Position numbers and translations under genes: made by a program
From: Vibrio rarus
GTDB lineage: Bacteria > Pseudomonadota > Gammaproteobacteria > Enterobacterales > Vibrionaceae
Length of the DNA: 64,000 bases
Direction: 5' to 3'
Assembly: GCF_024347075.1 (NCBI RefSeq)
Contig: NZ_AP024900.1
Coordinates: 930,001 to 994,000 of the forward strand
Shown: one piece after another, positions 43,290-51,722 of the stretch
Layout of the letters: each line of letters starts with the position of its first letter
How positions within the stretch are numbered: position 1 is the first letter of the stretch
The notes under the pieces: generated by a model
Database searches by the model: none
The model's input: only the letters and a program-made list of their open reading frames with translations
What the model was told of the DNA's origin: nothing

Positions 43290-44111
43290 TTATTTTTTGT
43301 TAAATTCAACCTGAACGATACGGTTTGAAGAAGATAAACCCGCACGTTTAATGGCTTTTTGTGCCCCAATGTTACTATTTTCGGTGGAACAGATTGGCGT
43401 TAAGCCTCTTTGGTTGGCTGAGTTAACTAACCAATTAAGCACTTGAGTGGCAATGCCTTTTCCACGTTGTGATTGAGCGACAATCATGCCTAAGTCTGCA
43501 TATTCCGTTTGGTATTCATCAAACAGACGGCACTCACCCGTTGCAAGAAGTTCGCCCTCGTCCCAGTAACCAAATAGCTCTTTACGGCCGATCAGGTTGC
43601 AAAAATAGCCGCTAAGCCATTGCTCTGGTGCACCGATAGCCGTTGCTGCAAACTCTACAAACTGATCCAGTTGCGCTGGCTCTGCTAGCTTTAGTTCTAG
43701 CTCTTTTTTATAGCCATTCTTCCTCGTCTTCGCTTGCTTGTACATTAACGCGTTAACCGTCACTGCTGATGAATTATCAAGGCTAAGAGACAAATAAATT
43801 GGCTCTGCTGTGCTAACAAATGCGCCATTTACAGCGCCAATGACGGAACTATTCTGTTCTGCGATAAGCGTGAAAAGCTCTTTTGCATCGGTTTTAGCAT
43901 CACCACTCAGGTAGAATTGCAACAGGTAGCCTTCGCCATTGACACAGCAATAACCCACCAGGTTTTCTTGTTCATAAAAACCAAAGTGTGTAGACATGGG
44001 AACAAATCCAAAGTGCCACATACCATCAAGTGGTGACCTAGACTGTGCAAAGTATGCTTGCTTTAGTGTGCTGATTTCTACTAGATTTTCGATTGGTTTG
44101 ATTTCTAACAT
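43290..44111 (-). CDS. GNAT-family N-acetyltransferase
   Basis: A 273-residue protein with two GNAT-like halves. The C-terminal half carries the acetyl-CoA loop (SQRGKGIATQVLNWLV, the Q/RxxGxG/A motif) and the ending GAQKAIKRAGLSSSNRIVQVEF; the N-terminal half looks like a degenerate GNAT fold. I start at ATG 44111, with AGGT upstream, one codon after an in-frame GTG. No signal peptide. Substrate not predictable. It appears to be a single-gene unit. Confidence 0.82.
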   Translation of the reverse strand: MLEIKPIENLVEISTLKQAYFAQSRSPLDGMWHFGFVPMSTHFGFYEQENLVGYCCVNGEGYLLQFYLSGDAKTDAKELFTLIAEQNSSVIGAVNGAFVSTAEPIYLSLSLDNSSAVTVNALMYKQAKTRKNGYKKELELKLAEPAQLDQFVEFAATAIGAPEQWLSGYFCNLIGRKELFGYWDEGELLATGECRLFDEYQTEYADLGMIVAQSQRGKGIATQVLNWLVNSANQRGLTPICSTENSNIGAQKAIKRAGLSSSNRIVQVEFNKK

Positions 44112-44542
44112 CACTCTTTACCTAATTTGTTTGATAAGCAGGAAAGCTTTTCACCATTCTCTAAGAAGTGTCTCGCTTTCGGATGTCATAAATCTTATGG
44201 GATACGAACTCGTTATGATTGAACAAAAACGACAATGTTCAAATCTATCATTGGATGTTTAGTTAAATTTGGAGTTCAAGTAAGCATGGTGCGCGGCTAT
44301 TGCCCCATCAAGATGTGCTTTCTTATTAGGATTTGTAATGGGCTTCTGTTATCAGTACAACACACAATGGGGCAGAAGTGAGCTGCCAATCCCCCCATAA
44401 CTGTTGAAATTGTTAGTCGAATGAAAAAAGGAACTCTTTATAAGAGTTCCTTTGAATATCAGTACCACCAAACTGCAATGCCTTGCTCAATTGGGGCGCT
44501 TTTTATGATGGTAGCTTCTCGTTAGGATAGGTAAAGAAGCGG
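44112..44542. other. Intergenic region upstream of the GNAT gene
   Basis: Gene-free region of about 430 bp between the GNAT start and the kdgR stop. It holds the kdgR terminator at 44427-44453; otherwise I see no coding or repeated sequence. Confidence 0.4.
44427..44453 (-). terminator. Rho-independent terminator of kdgR
   Basis: Perfect 12-bp stem AAAGGAACTCTT / AAGAGTTCCTTT with a 3-nt loop, preceded on the plus strand by A residues, i.e. a T-run on the minus strand. It is 90 bp past the kdgR stop. Confidence 0.75.
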
Positions 44543-45343
44543 CTATGATTGGCTCTCACTGGGAACAGGGTAGTCATGGTAGCCTAGTTTTTCTGAAATA
44601 TTACGTCCAGCATCTTGTAGCATTTTTACATATGCGGGTTTGCGTTCAATATCAAAGCGGATAGTGGGAAAAGAGACAGAAACTGACGCAATGATATGTC
44701 CAAATCGATCATAAATTGGCGCAGCAATACAGCGCAATCCAGGCTCTTGTTCTTCGTTATCTTCACCATAATGTTGGCAAGCGACGGTGTGGACTTCGGC
44801 CATTAACTGCTGAGCATTACGGTGGGTTTTGTCGGTGTGTTGTATAAACTCCACTGGTTGTAACGTTTCCATGGCTTCGGCATGTGTTTTGCCAGAAAGC
44901 AATACTTTACCAATGGCAGTGCTATACAAAGGATTACGTCGCCCTACACGAGAATGCATACGTAGATTGTAACTAGAGTCTATTTTATGCAAATAGATGA
45001 TCGCACTTTCATCAAGGGCACCTAAATGCACCGTTTCATTAGTGAGATTGGATATTTCACGCATTTCTTTGTCAGCGATATCAATGAGATCAACGTATTC
45101 TAGTGCTTTAGCGCCTAACTCAAAGAGCTTGAGTGTTAGCGCATACTTGTCCGTTTCACCTTCTTGAGAGATATAGCCTAGCATTTTCATCGTCTGTAAA
45201 AATCGATAGGTCGTGGCCTTAGACATCATCAAGCGTTGTGAAAGTTCGGAGACACCAATTTCTTTTTGTTCAGACAAAGCCTGTAAAATATTGAATACCT
45301 TAAGTACGGATGAGACCGCTTCAGGTTGCGTTGATTTTTCCAT
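44543..45343 (-). CDS. kdgR: Transcriptional regulator KdgR (IclR family)
   Basis: A 266-residue IclR-type repressor. The HTH part (SSVLKVFNILQALSEQKEIG, then VSELSQRLMMSKATTYRFLQ) and effector domain (LRMHSRVGRRNPLYSTAIGK, HYGEDNEEQEPGLRCIAAP) match enterobacterial KdgR closely. KdgR represses pectin and uronate catabolic genes and responds to 2-keto-3-deoxygluconate, the product of the mannonate dehydratase reaction encoded near 30 kb, which suggests a shared regulon (inference). It is monocistronic with a strong terminator. Confidence 0.93.
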   Translation of the reverse strand: MEKSTQPEAVSSVLKVFNILQALSEQKEIGVSELSQRLMMSKATTYRFLQTMKMLGYISQEGETDKYALTLKLFELGAKALEYVDLIDIADKEMREISNLTNETVHLGALDESAIIYLHKIDSSYNLRMHSRVGRRNPLYSTAIGKVLLSGKTHAEAMETLQPVEFIQHTDKTHRNAQQLMAEVHTVACQHYGEDNEEQEPGLRCIAAPIYDRFGHIIASVSVSFPTIRFDIERKPAYVKMLQDAGRNISEKLGYHDYPVPSESQS

Positions 45344-45526
45344 TTTACGCCTTTCATGATTGCATTTTTGGCAAATTATACAGGGATAATCAATCCTAGT
45401 CAGTTATTTTAAAAAACCATTCCATTAATTAAAAACGGCTTAAGTTTCTTTATGTTTCAGGTATGAAATGGTGTTTTAAAAATATATACTAGGCCGGAGT
45501 TTTTGTATGTTCAACAAGAGTACAGC

Positions 45527-45597
45527 CAAAAATTTCCACGCAGTTATCATATGTAAAAACCGCTAGGCTGATTGTTACTTACTACGATTGGTACGAT
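45527..45597 (+). repeat. Degenerate half-copy of the MITE-like repeat
   Basis: CAAAAATTTCCACGCAGTTA to ACGATTGGTA matches the right half of the full repeat at 45626-45789 with many changes. It lies directly before that copy. Confidence 0.55.
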
Positions 45598-45625
45598 GCA
45601 AGGTGAGCAACGGTTAACTAAAACT

Positions 45626-45789
45626 TATACCAATCACACTAAGTAAGTGATCAGAAATAGTGCAGGAAAAATGCTCGAAAACAAGGCGGAATTTTTCGAT
45701 AAGTCGTTATTCTACAATCAAAAATTCTAACGCAGTTATCGAGTGTTTTAACAAGCTAGAATGACCAGTTATTTAGTACGATTGGTATT
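45626..45789 (+). repeat. MITE-like intergenic repeat, copy 1
   Basis: A 164-bp AT-rich element with terminal inverted repeats TATACCAATC / GATTGGTATT. It is nearly identical (about five differences) to the copy at 60848-61011. It contains no coding frame and sits in the 479-bp gap before ygjV. Confidence 0.85.
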
Positions 45790-45822
45790 ATCGCTATAAA
45801 GAGCAACTAACGGGATCAAGGT

Positions 45823-46347
45823 ATGTCAGAGCTTCATTTTTGGGGGCAAGTTCTTGGATTTGTCAGTTTTGCTATAGGTGTTTCAACCTTCTATCAAAAA
45901 GATGATAAGCGGCTGAAAATCATGATGGCGATATTTAACGTCAACCATATGGTCCATTACTTGATGCTTGGCTCACTTATGTCGGCGTTAAGTTCGGTAT
46001 TGTCAGCCTCAAGAACCACAGCCGCGATATTTACCTCGTCTAAATATGTGGCTTACATTTTCATTTTTTTATCCGCAGTATTGGGTTACTTATTGGCAGA
46101 CAGTTGGTTGGATGTATGGCCTATTTTAGGAAGTGCCATTGGTACCTATTCTGTTTTTCTATTAAAAGGCATTGCCATGCGTTGTGGCTTTTTGTTTGGG
46201 GCGGCGTGCTGGTTAACCAATAACATTATTGTAGGATCAATCGGTGGCACCTTGTTAGAGGTGACGTTGATTTGCTTTAATCTTTTTACCATTTATCGCT
46301 TGTACCTTGATGGTAAAGCGCTGAGTACCCAAAATGAGCAGGGATAG
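45823..46347 (+). CDS. ygjV: YgjV-family inner-membrane protein
   Basis: A 174-residue integral membrane protein with about five helices and no charged catalytic motif. It resembles the YgjV family (FWGQVLGFVSFAIGVSTFYQ, FNVNHMVHYLMLGS, ACWLTNNIIVGSIGGTLLE). Function unknown. AAGGT precedes the ATG, and the MITE copy ends 33 bp upstream, so the repeat may affect its promoter. A long bidirectional hairpin separates it from the convergent tadG-like gene. Confidence 0.8.
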   Translation: MSELHFWGQVLGFVSFAIGVSTFYQKDDKRLKIMMAIFNVNHMVHYLMLGSLMSALSSVLSASRTTAAIFTSSKYVAYIFIFLSAVLGYLLADSWLDVWPILGSAIGTYSVFLLKGIAMRCGFLFGAACWLTNNIIVGSIGGTLLEVTLICFNLFTIYRLYLDGKALSTQNEQG

Positions 46348-46371
46348 TGACGTACTGTAAATTCATGTGTT

Positions 46372-46420
46372 GCCAATAAGCGCATCACTAAGTTATGACG
46401 TCACTGACGCGCTTATTGGC
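46372..46420. terminator. Bidirectional hairpin between ygjV and the tadG-like gene
   Basis: Perfect 12-bp arms GCCAATAAGCGC / GCGCTTATTGGC with a 25-nt loop that contains TGACGTCA-type symmetry. It lies between two convergent genes. Confidence 0.6.
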
Positions 46421-46447
46421 TATTTGTCTTCGGTTACTGTATTGCGA

Positions 46448-47890
46448 TTACAGGGTCAGCCTAATGATGACATCGAGCATTTTGTCAAAACAAGGGCCTA
46501 GATCGTCTTCAGTTTCCGCATAGCAATACACCCCTTGCTGTTCATCGGGCCGATACTCTGTTGCTAACCAGTCGATGTTTTGCATGGCAGGGTCATTGGC
46601 CATTCTATACAGCAAGTATTCCCCTTTTTCTTTGGCGGTAGAGGAATTACTAGGATCGGGATGGGACACAGTGAGTCCAGAGGTTTCTTGTAAGGCAGAC
46701 CCTAGCCCTAAAGTGAACACATAGATACCTTGTTGACGGGCGCTGGCTGCCATTTGCTCAGGTAAGGTTCTGGATGCTTGTTGTATATTCCTCCATAATG
46801 TATTACTTGAATCTCCCGGTGAAAAGGGAGTTAACGCACGACGATAAGTCACGTTATTGCTGTCTTTAAATAATCCTATATCCCCCCTTTCGCTACCGTT
46901 AGTGTCGGTATCAGTCATAGTCAAATGGTCATTAATATCTTTGCCATAATAAGCATTAGTGAGCTGTTCAGAGATTTTGTTAGGGTTCCATAAACCATAA
47001 CCATTGCCTGAATTGGTACCGCTGGCGTAAATCGCACCGACTTTTGCAGAGGTATTTCCGCTATTATCTTCAACATCAAACTCAGCGGTCATGGCTGTTG
47101 GCGTACCATCGGTAAAAAAGACAATGACCTGTAAAGGTGCGGGATCGGACGCAGAAGTAATTTGCTGTAATCCCTTATGAAAGCCTTCAGAGGTATTGGT
47201 GTAATGGTAATTGCTGCCAGTTTTAAATGAGAAGTTATTAATCGCCCCATTTACAGCCGATGAGCTGTAACCTCGTGATGATTGATTAAATGGTACAGGG
47301 ACTTCTGCGCCGTTAGCATATTTTACGACTGCCACCCGATCAAACTCGGTATTAAAGTTTGAAAGAAATGATTTAGATCGAGCGATGACCGAACTGGTGA
47401 CATCCTGTCCGCCAACAGTACCAGTCCCTTGTAATGAACTGCTGTTATCTACCACCAGCACGACATCCACAGGACGGCGGATGGTTTGTGCTTTTGCGCC
47501 AATGCCCCAACTATCAAAACCTAGCAAGCTGATAAAGGAGGTGGGCATACTGGCGGTGGCAGAAATATTTACGGCAATGTTGCCATCAACTTCAGAAAAG
47601 ACGGGAGCCGACATGACAGGGTTACTGGATTTCAGGGCAGAAGAGATATTGACATCAAAATATTTTTGCGCTGCCGCGGTAGCTGCAGTCTCTCCTGATG
47701 ATACGGCCCGAGCGGCCGCAATCCCAGCGGCATCCACTGCAGCAAACAGTTTGGCTTGCATGCTATAGGCTCGACCAGAGTCAATAGCGAGTCCAGCCAT
47801 TATGAGTAAGAAGGGTAAAGAGACAACAGTTAACAACACCGCCAGTCCTTTTTGATGAGCTCCTTTTGTATAGTGTCGAGTCATATCCAT
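46448..47890 (-). CDS. TadG-like pilus-assembly protein with VWA domain
   Basis: A 480-residue protein with an N-terminal membrane segment after a short basic leader (GLAVLLTVVSLPFLLIMAGL, the TadE/TadG-type Flp signal region) and a VWA domain with the MIDAS motif DNSSS (in VVLVVDNSSSLQG). The start at 47890 has AAGGAG six bases upstream; a longer frame overlaps the previous gene and is unlikely. TadG-like proteins are pseudopilin- or cell-surface-associated factors of Tad/Flp pili. It is the last gene of a TadE/TadE-F/TadG set, but no tadA, tadB, tadC or flp gene is near. Confidence 0.82.
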   Translation of the reverse strand: MDMTRHYTKGAHQKGLAVLLTVVSLPFLLIMAGLAIDSGRAYSMQAKLFAAVDAAGIAAARAVSSGETAATAAAQKYFDVNISSALKSSNPVMSAPVFSEVDGNIAVNISATASMPTSFISLLGFDSWGIGAKAQTIRRPVDVVLVVDNSSSLQGTGTVGGQDVTSSVIARSKSFLSNFNTEFDRVAVVKYANGAEVPVPFNQSSRGYSSSAVNGAINNFSFKTGSNYHYTNTSEGFHKGLQQITSASDPAPLQVIVFFTDGTPTAMTAEFDVEDNSGNTSAKVGAIYASGTNSGNGYGLWNPNKISEQLTNAYYGKDINDHLTMTDTDTNGSERGDIGLFKDSNNVTYRRALTPFSPGDSSNTLWRNIQQASRTLPEQMAASARQQGIYVFTLGLGSALQETSGLTVSHPDPSNSSTAKEKGEYLLYRMANDPAMQNIDWLATEYRPDEQQGVYCYAETEDDLGPCFDKMLDVIIRLTL

Positions 47891-47900
47891 TATGAACTCC

Positions 47901-48464
47901 TTATAAATAGGTGATCTCTTTGATGGTGAAGTCTTTATCAAAGATTAAGGTAGAAATGGGTGAATACCTGTAGATGACTTCAACCACATAGACAGATTCA
48001 TCCTCATCTAATGCTAAAGGAAAATTGCTGAGCTCTGGGCTACTAGCTAGGTCACATTGACCATCGTTTTGCCATTGGGTACAACTTCCCCATGTTGAGC
48101 TCGTTGCGTTATAGCCATGATTGGTCCATCTATACTGGCTATTAAGTACTGGAGGCTGTGGCATACCGTTGCTATCAGTGCCTTTGCCTACGACAAGATT
48201 AATGTAAATCATTCCATCAGTGCCTAGTTGCAAGGGATCGGAGGTGGAGGCGATAGTGTCCATGACTTGTTCGGGGGTTTGGGTGCTGTTTCGAGAGATG
48301 AGGTTGGCACCTTCACGGCTAATACTGATAATAATATTATTGGCTTGAATAACTTGAGTTAACTCAAAAATCCCAACCATTATAATCAATAAGATGGGCA
48401 CCACTAATGTCATCTCCACCGATGCAAGTCCTGCGCTGTATCGGGTATTGCTTTGTTTGTGCAT
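47901..48464 (-). CDS. TadE/TadF-like minor pseudopilin
   Basis: A 187-residue protein with the TadE-type N-terminus: short positive leader, then GLASVEMTLVVPILLIIMVG where the Glu at +5 relative to the Gly marks the pseudopilin processing site, and a long hydrophobic helix. The rest is a periplasmic domain with two Cys (SWGSCTQWQNDGQCD in pattern) that could form a disulfide. It lies 10 bp before the TadG-like start and 13 bp after the TadE gene, so it is cotranscribed. Confidence 0.82.
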   Translation of the reverse strand: MHKQSNTRYSAGLASVEMTLVVPILLIIMVGIFELTQVIQANNIIISISREGANLISRNSTQTPEQVMDTIASTSDPLQLGTDGMIYINLVVGKGTDSNGMPQPPVLNSQYRWTNHGYNATSSTWGSCTQWQNDGQCDLASSPELSNFPLALDEDESVYVVEVIYRYSPISTLIFDKDFTIKEITYL

Positions 48465-48477
48465 CCTATTCCCTTAT

Positions 48478-48963
48478 TTAAAACGCTTCGTTTTTCATGG
48501 CGGTTTTTACTGTGAATTGATATTTACCATTACTCAATATTGGATAAATAATCGGACTGACCGTTGGCCATTCACAGGCAATTTCTAGAACAATGGCTTC
48601 TCCTGAGGCACCAAAAGAACCATCGTTAATATAAGTGCCATTGGAGCTGACTTTGATGCCGTCGTTGACGAGGACTTTTGATAGCAGTCCGTCAGAGGAT
48701 TGATCAATTTTTTGCAAAATGGCTTTGGCCCTTTCTTGATTACCATCTTCGTCTTCATCAGGGTCTAGGTCTACGCGTCCAGTAATGACATAGCGTGCAC
48801 CTTCACGTACCGCATGTTGCATCGTTAATTTTACGTAACCAAATAGGGCAAAATCGACGATGGTAAACAGCAAAGCAAAAAGAAGAGAAGCGACAATAGC
48901 AAATTCAACTAAGGCGACGCCGAACTGTGTTTTCTGTGTTTTGTATCTCCGTAAATAAGCCAT
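48478..48963 (-). CDS. TadE-like minor pseudopilin
   Basis: A 161-residue TadE-type protein from the ATG at 48963, which has AAAGGAGAG upstream; an upstream in-frame ATG at 49125 gives a non-family N-terminus. The signature is GVALVEFAIVASLLFALLFTIVDFALFGYVKL (processing site Gly then Glu at +5, long hydrophobic helix), followed by the conserved AVREGARYVITGR. It is first in the three-gene minor-pilin operon. A TadV-type peptidase would be needed to mature it; none is seen here. Confidence 0.84.
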   Translation of the reverse strand: MAYLRRYKTQKTQFGVALVEFAIVASLLFALLFTIVDFALFGYVKLTMQHAVREGARYVITGRVDLDPDEDEDGNQERAKAILQKIDQSSDGLLSKVLVNDGIKVSSNGTYINDGSFGASGEAIVLEIACEWPTVSPIIYPILSNGKYQFTVKTAMKNEAF

Positions 48964-49366
48964 TACCCACTCTCCTTTGGATCGCTCCTTTGGATATTGA
49001 ATAACAGGCAGTAAAAACAGTGACTCATTTCCATTAAATTTGCCCATTACAAAACAATATCTAGAGTAGGAATAGTACAAAAAACGACCAATCACAACTG
49101 CGTGGTGAGTGGATTTTTGGTCCATTTTTTTAGGTGTATGGATTACTGTATGAATACAAAGACTTATAAGAATGCCGTTTCATATAATATTTTGTATTAT
49201 TTATGCCCAAGGGTTAATTAATGGTTTTAAAAGTACGAATAGTTCTATTTTTTTGAAATAAATGTTGCCGAAGCTAGCGTTTTTACAAAGCAATGCTTCC
49301 ATTCTTTACATGCTGTTCTATTGTAAAACAATCTACTGTTTTTTTTGTGGGTAAAGGAGAAGTACC

Positions 49367-49513
49367 ATGAATGCGATAAAGTCTAAAGTCATAACGCCTA
49401 TGGATTGGCAAGTGATAAAAAAAGAGCAGAGCAAAGCCACGATGCCTAAGTTTCTGATCTTTTTTGTCCTGTTAAGCGCTTGGTGTGCCATGGTGGTTTA
49501 CTCAACACTTTAA
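49367..49513 (+). CDS. Small single-span membrane protein
   Basis: A 48-codon gene (MNAIKSKVITPMDWQVIKKE start) with an excellent AAAGGAG seven bases before its ATG. A soluble basic N-terminus is followed by one membrane helix (FLIFFVLLSAWCAMVVYSTL). It is divergent from the TadE-like operon, with about 400 bp between. I do not recognise a family. Coding status rests on the strong ribosome-binding site and membrane helix. Confidence 0.55.
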   Translation: MNAIKSKVITPMDWQVIKKEQSKATMPKFLIFFVLLSAWCAMVVYSTL

Positions 49514-49655
49514 AGGTTCGGTTTCAGTTAACATTCACCGCCCTGATTTATAAAGTAGTCACTCGGTCTGATGGTTGCTTATTTAGCCGTCTAGACGTTT
49601 ACACATCACTGGGGGGAGCGTATATTAATGCGCTAGTGATAAATCAGGGTGAATA

Positions 49656-50558
49656 ATGTTAGAACTGAAACATTTAAGAACATTACAAGGGCTGGCAAAG
49701 TTTGGTTCAATTTCTGCTTGCGCTGAAAATTTACACATTACTCAATCGGCGATCTCTCATCAGTTAAAAGAGCTAGAGGTGAGGATTGGTGGACCGTTAT
49801 TTTATCGTAAAACCAAACCTATCCAGTTTACCGCACAAGGGCATTTGGTTATTCAATTGGCCAATACGGTATTGCCACAAATCTTAGCTGTGGAACAACA
49901 GCTCGGTCAACAGGACTCTTGTTCCCGTTTTACCTTAGCCATAGATTGCCATTCTTGTTTTCAATGGCTACTGCCAACCATTAAACAATTTCAACAGGTT
50001 TACTCTGAACTTGATGTCGATCTTGAATCTGGCTTTCATCAGCATCCGTTGGAGCGATTACTGGCGGGTGAAATTGATGTGATGATCACTTCTGATGTTG
50101 AGCTAAGAGGGGATTTACATTTTCTGCCGTTATTTAGTTATGATCTGCAATTGGTGATGAGTAGCGATCACCGTTTAACGGGTCAAAATGTAATAGAACC
50201 GCAAGATCTTGCTAGTGAAGTACTGCTTTCTTATCCCGTAGATAAGCGGCGTATGGATGTCTACAATTTATTTTTAAAACCCAACAACTGTGAGCCATTA
50301 AAGTGGAAAAAAGTCGATAATACCTCCACATTACTGCAAATGGTATCCGGCGGCTTTGGCGTTGCTGCATTACCTGAGTGGGCGGTTCGTACTTTTGAGA
50401 ACCAAGAGCTTATTGCCACTCGTCCTCTTGGTGAGGGTATCAAACGTCACTTGTATGCCTGTGTACGTGTCGCTGATAAAGAACTTGAGCATATACAAGC
50501 ATTTGTACAAATGACGCAAAGTATGCATGCCAATAACAAACAATCGCGTAAAAATTAA
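49656..50558 (+). CDS. metR: Transcriptional regulator MetR (LysR family)
   Basis: A 300-residue LysR-type regulator with HTH at residues 4-62 (LKHLRTLQGLAKFGSISACA, ITQSAISHQLKELE). The effector domain closely follows MetR of enterobacteria (FTLAIDCHSCFQWLLPTIK, DVMITSDVELRGDLHF, KVDNTSTLLQMVSGGFGVAALPEWAV). MetR activates methionine-biosynthesis genes with homocysteine as co-effector. In many gamma-proteobacteria metR is divergent from metE; here the nearest upstream genes are small and unrelated, so metE is elsewhere. GGTG precedes the ATG. Confidence 0.9.
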   Translation: MLELKHLRTLQGLAKFGSISACAENLHITQSAISHQLKELEVRIGGPLFYRKTKPIQFTAQGHLVIQLANTVLPQILAVEQQLGQQDSCSRFTLAIDCHSCFQWLLPTIKQFQQVYSELDVDLESGFHQHPLERLLAGEIDVMITSDVELRGDLHFLPLFSYDLQLVMSSDHRLTGQNVIEPQDLASEVLLSYPVDKRRMDVYNLFLKPNNCEPLKWKKVDNTSTLLQMVSGGFGVAALPEWAVRTFENQELIATRPLGEGIKRHLYACVRVADKELEHIQAFVQMTQSMHANNKQSRKN

Positions 50559-50711
50559 TGGGTACAGGGAGACAACTCGCTGGCCATTACCCTGTGTTTG
50601 ATGACGAAGTGTGCATCTACACGATTTTCAATTAAGAAAATGTGTTTTTGCGATTAATCTGCTGGCAATTCTGATATATGATTACGCTTCCAATTGTTAG
50701 AGACCCAGCAA

Positions 50712-51605
50712 ATGCTTAAAAATCTTCAGATGATCATGAATATTTTCTTGGTCATGTTAAACACCGCTTTCACATCCTTAGTGGTCAGTATCTTGGCTAT
50801 TATCAAATTAGTTCTGCCATTTTCAGGAGTGAAAGTCTCCATGAGTAAATTGGCAAATAAGCAAATGTGGTTGTGGGCCACGATCAATCTGTGGTTATTG
50901 AACGTCAATAATAAGATTGATTGGCAAATTGAGGGGGGTGAGGGCCTCTCTAAAGAGCAATGGTATTTAGTTATATCGAACCATTTAAGCTGGGCCGATA
51001 TTGTGATTTTATCTTCGGTAATGAAAGATAAAATCCCAATGAGTAAATTTTTATTAAAACACAGCTTACTGTATGTTCCTTTTGTTGGTTTGTCCTGCTG
51101 GGGCTTAGATATGCCCTTTATGCGCCGTCACTCTCATGAATTTTTAGTTCGCCACCCTGAACGTCGTAATGATGACTTTAAGGCGATCAATAAAGCGTGC
51201 GAAAAATTCCGACGTGTTCCTACCACTATGGTCAGTTTTGCTGAAGGAACCCGTGGTAGCCAAGAAAAAATTGCCAGCGCCAAAACCCCTTATCAGCATT
51301 TATTAAAACCCAAGACCGGTGGTGTGGCATTTACACTCAATGCCATGAACGAGTTGCTAGATGGTGTTGTGGACATCACTTTAGCTTACCCAGAAAATCG
51401 CCAAGACCCATTTAATGATCTATTAAAAGGCAAACTGACCAAAGTGGTCGTTAATATTAAACTGCATGAAATAGATGAAAATCTCAGTGGGGATTATTTC
51501 AATGATAAGGTGTTTAAACGTGGCTTCCATCGCTGGTTAAATTCAGTTTGGCAAGAAAAAGACGAATACCTGAAAGGCATTTATTCCACTACGAAAAACT
51601 GTTAA
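50712..51605 (+). CDS. Membrane-bound acyltransferase (YihG/PlsC family)
   Basis: A 297-residue 1-acyl-glycerol-phosphate-acyltransferase-type protein. Membrane helices near the N-terminus (NIFLVMLNTAFTSLVVSILA, then LVLPF) precede the catalytic HX4D motif NHLSWADIVIL and the substrate motif FAEGTRGS. It resembles YihG, an inner-membrane acyltransferase related to PlsC. I start at ATG 50712; a TTG six codons upstream is also open. No strong ribosome-binding site. A bidirectional hairpin follows, before a convergent MFS gene. Confidence 0.85.
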   Translation: MLKNLQMIMNIFLVMLNTAFTSLVVSILAIIKLVLPFSGVKVSMSKLANKQMWLWATINLWLLNVNNKIDWQIEGGEGLSKEQWYLVISNHLSWADIVILSSVMKDKIPMSKFLLKHSLLYVPFVGLSCWGLDMPFMRRHSHEFLVRHPERRNDDFKAINKACEKFRRVPTTMVSFAEGTRGSQEKIASAKTPYQHLLKPKTGGVAFTLNAMNELLDGVVDITLAYPENRQDPFNDLLKGKLTKVVVNIKLHEIDENLSGDYFNDKVFKRGFHRWLNSVWQEKDEYLKGIYSTTKNC

Positions 51606-51670
51606 TTATGGCGTAGAGAATGGTCTGGAGTGAGTGCCTAGAAGCATCACTACCAATGTTCTCACTAGGA

Positions 51671-51708
51671 ATATGTGTTATTAGCTGGTTTGCGCCGATA
51701 ACACATAT
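51671..51708. terminator. Bidirectional hairpin between the acyltransferase and MFS genes
   Basis: 11-bp arms ATATGTGTTAT / ATAACACATAT with a 16-nt loop, midway between two convergent stops. Confidence 0.6.
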
Positions 51709-51722
51709 TCAGTCACGAGATG

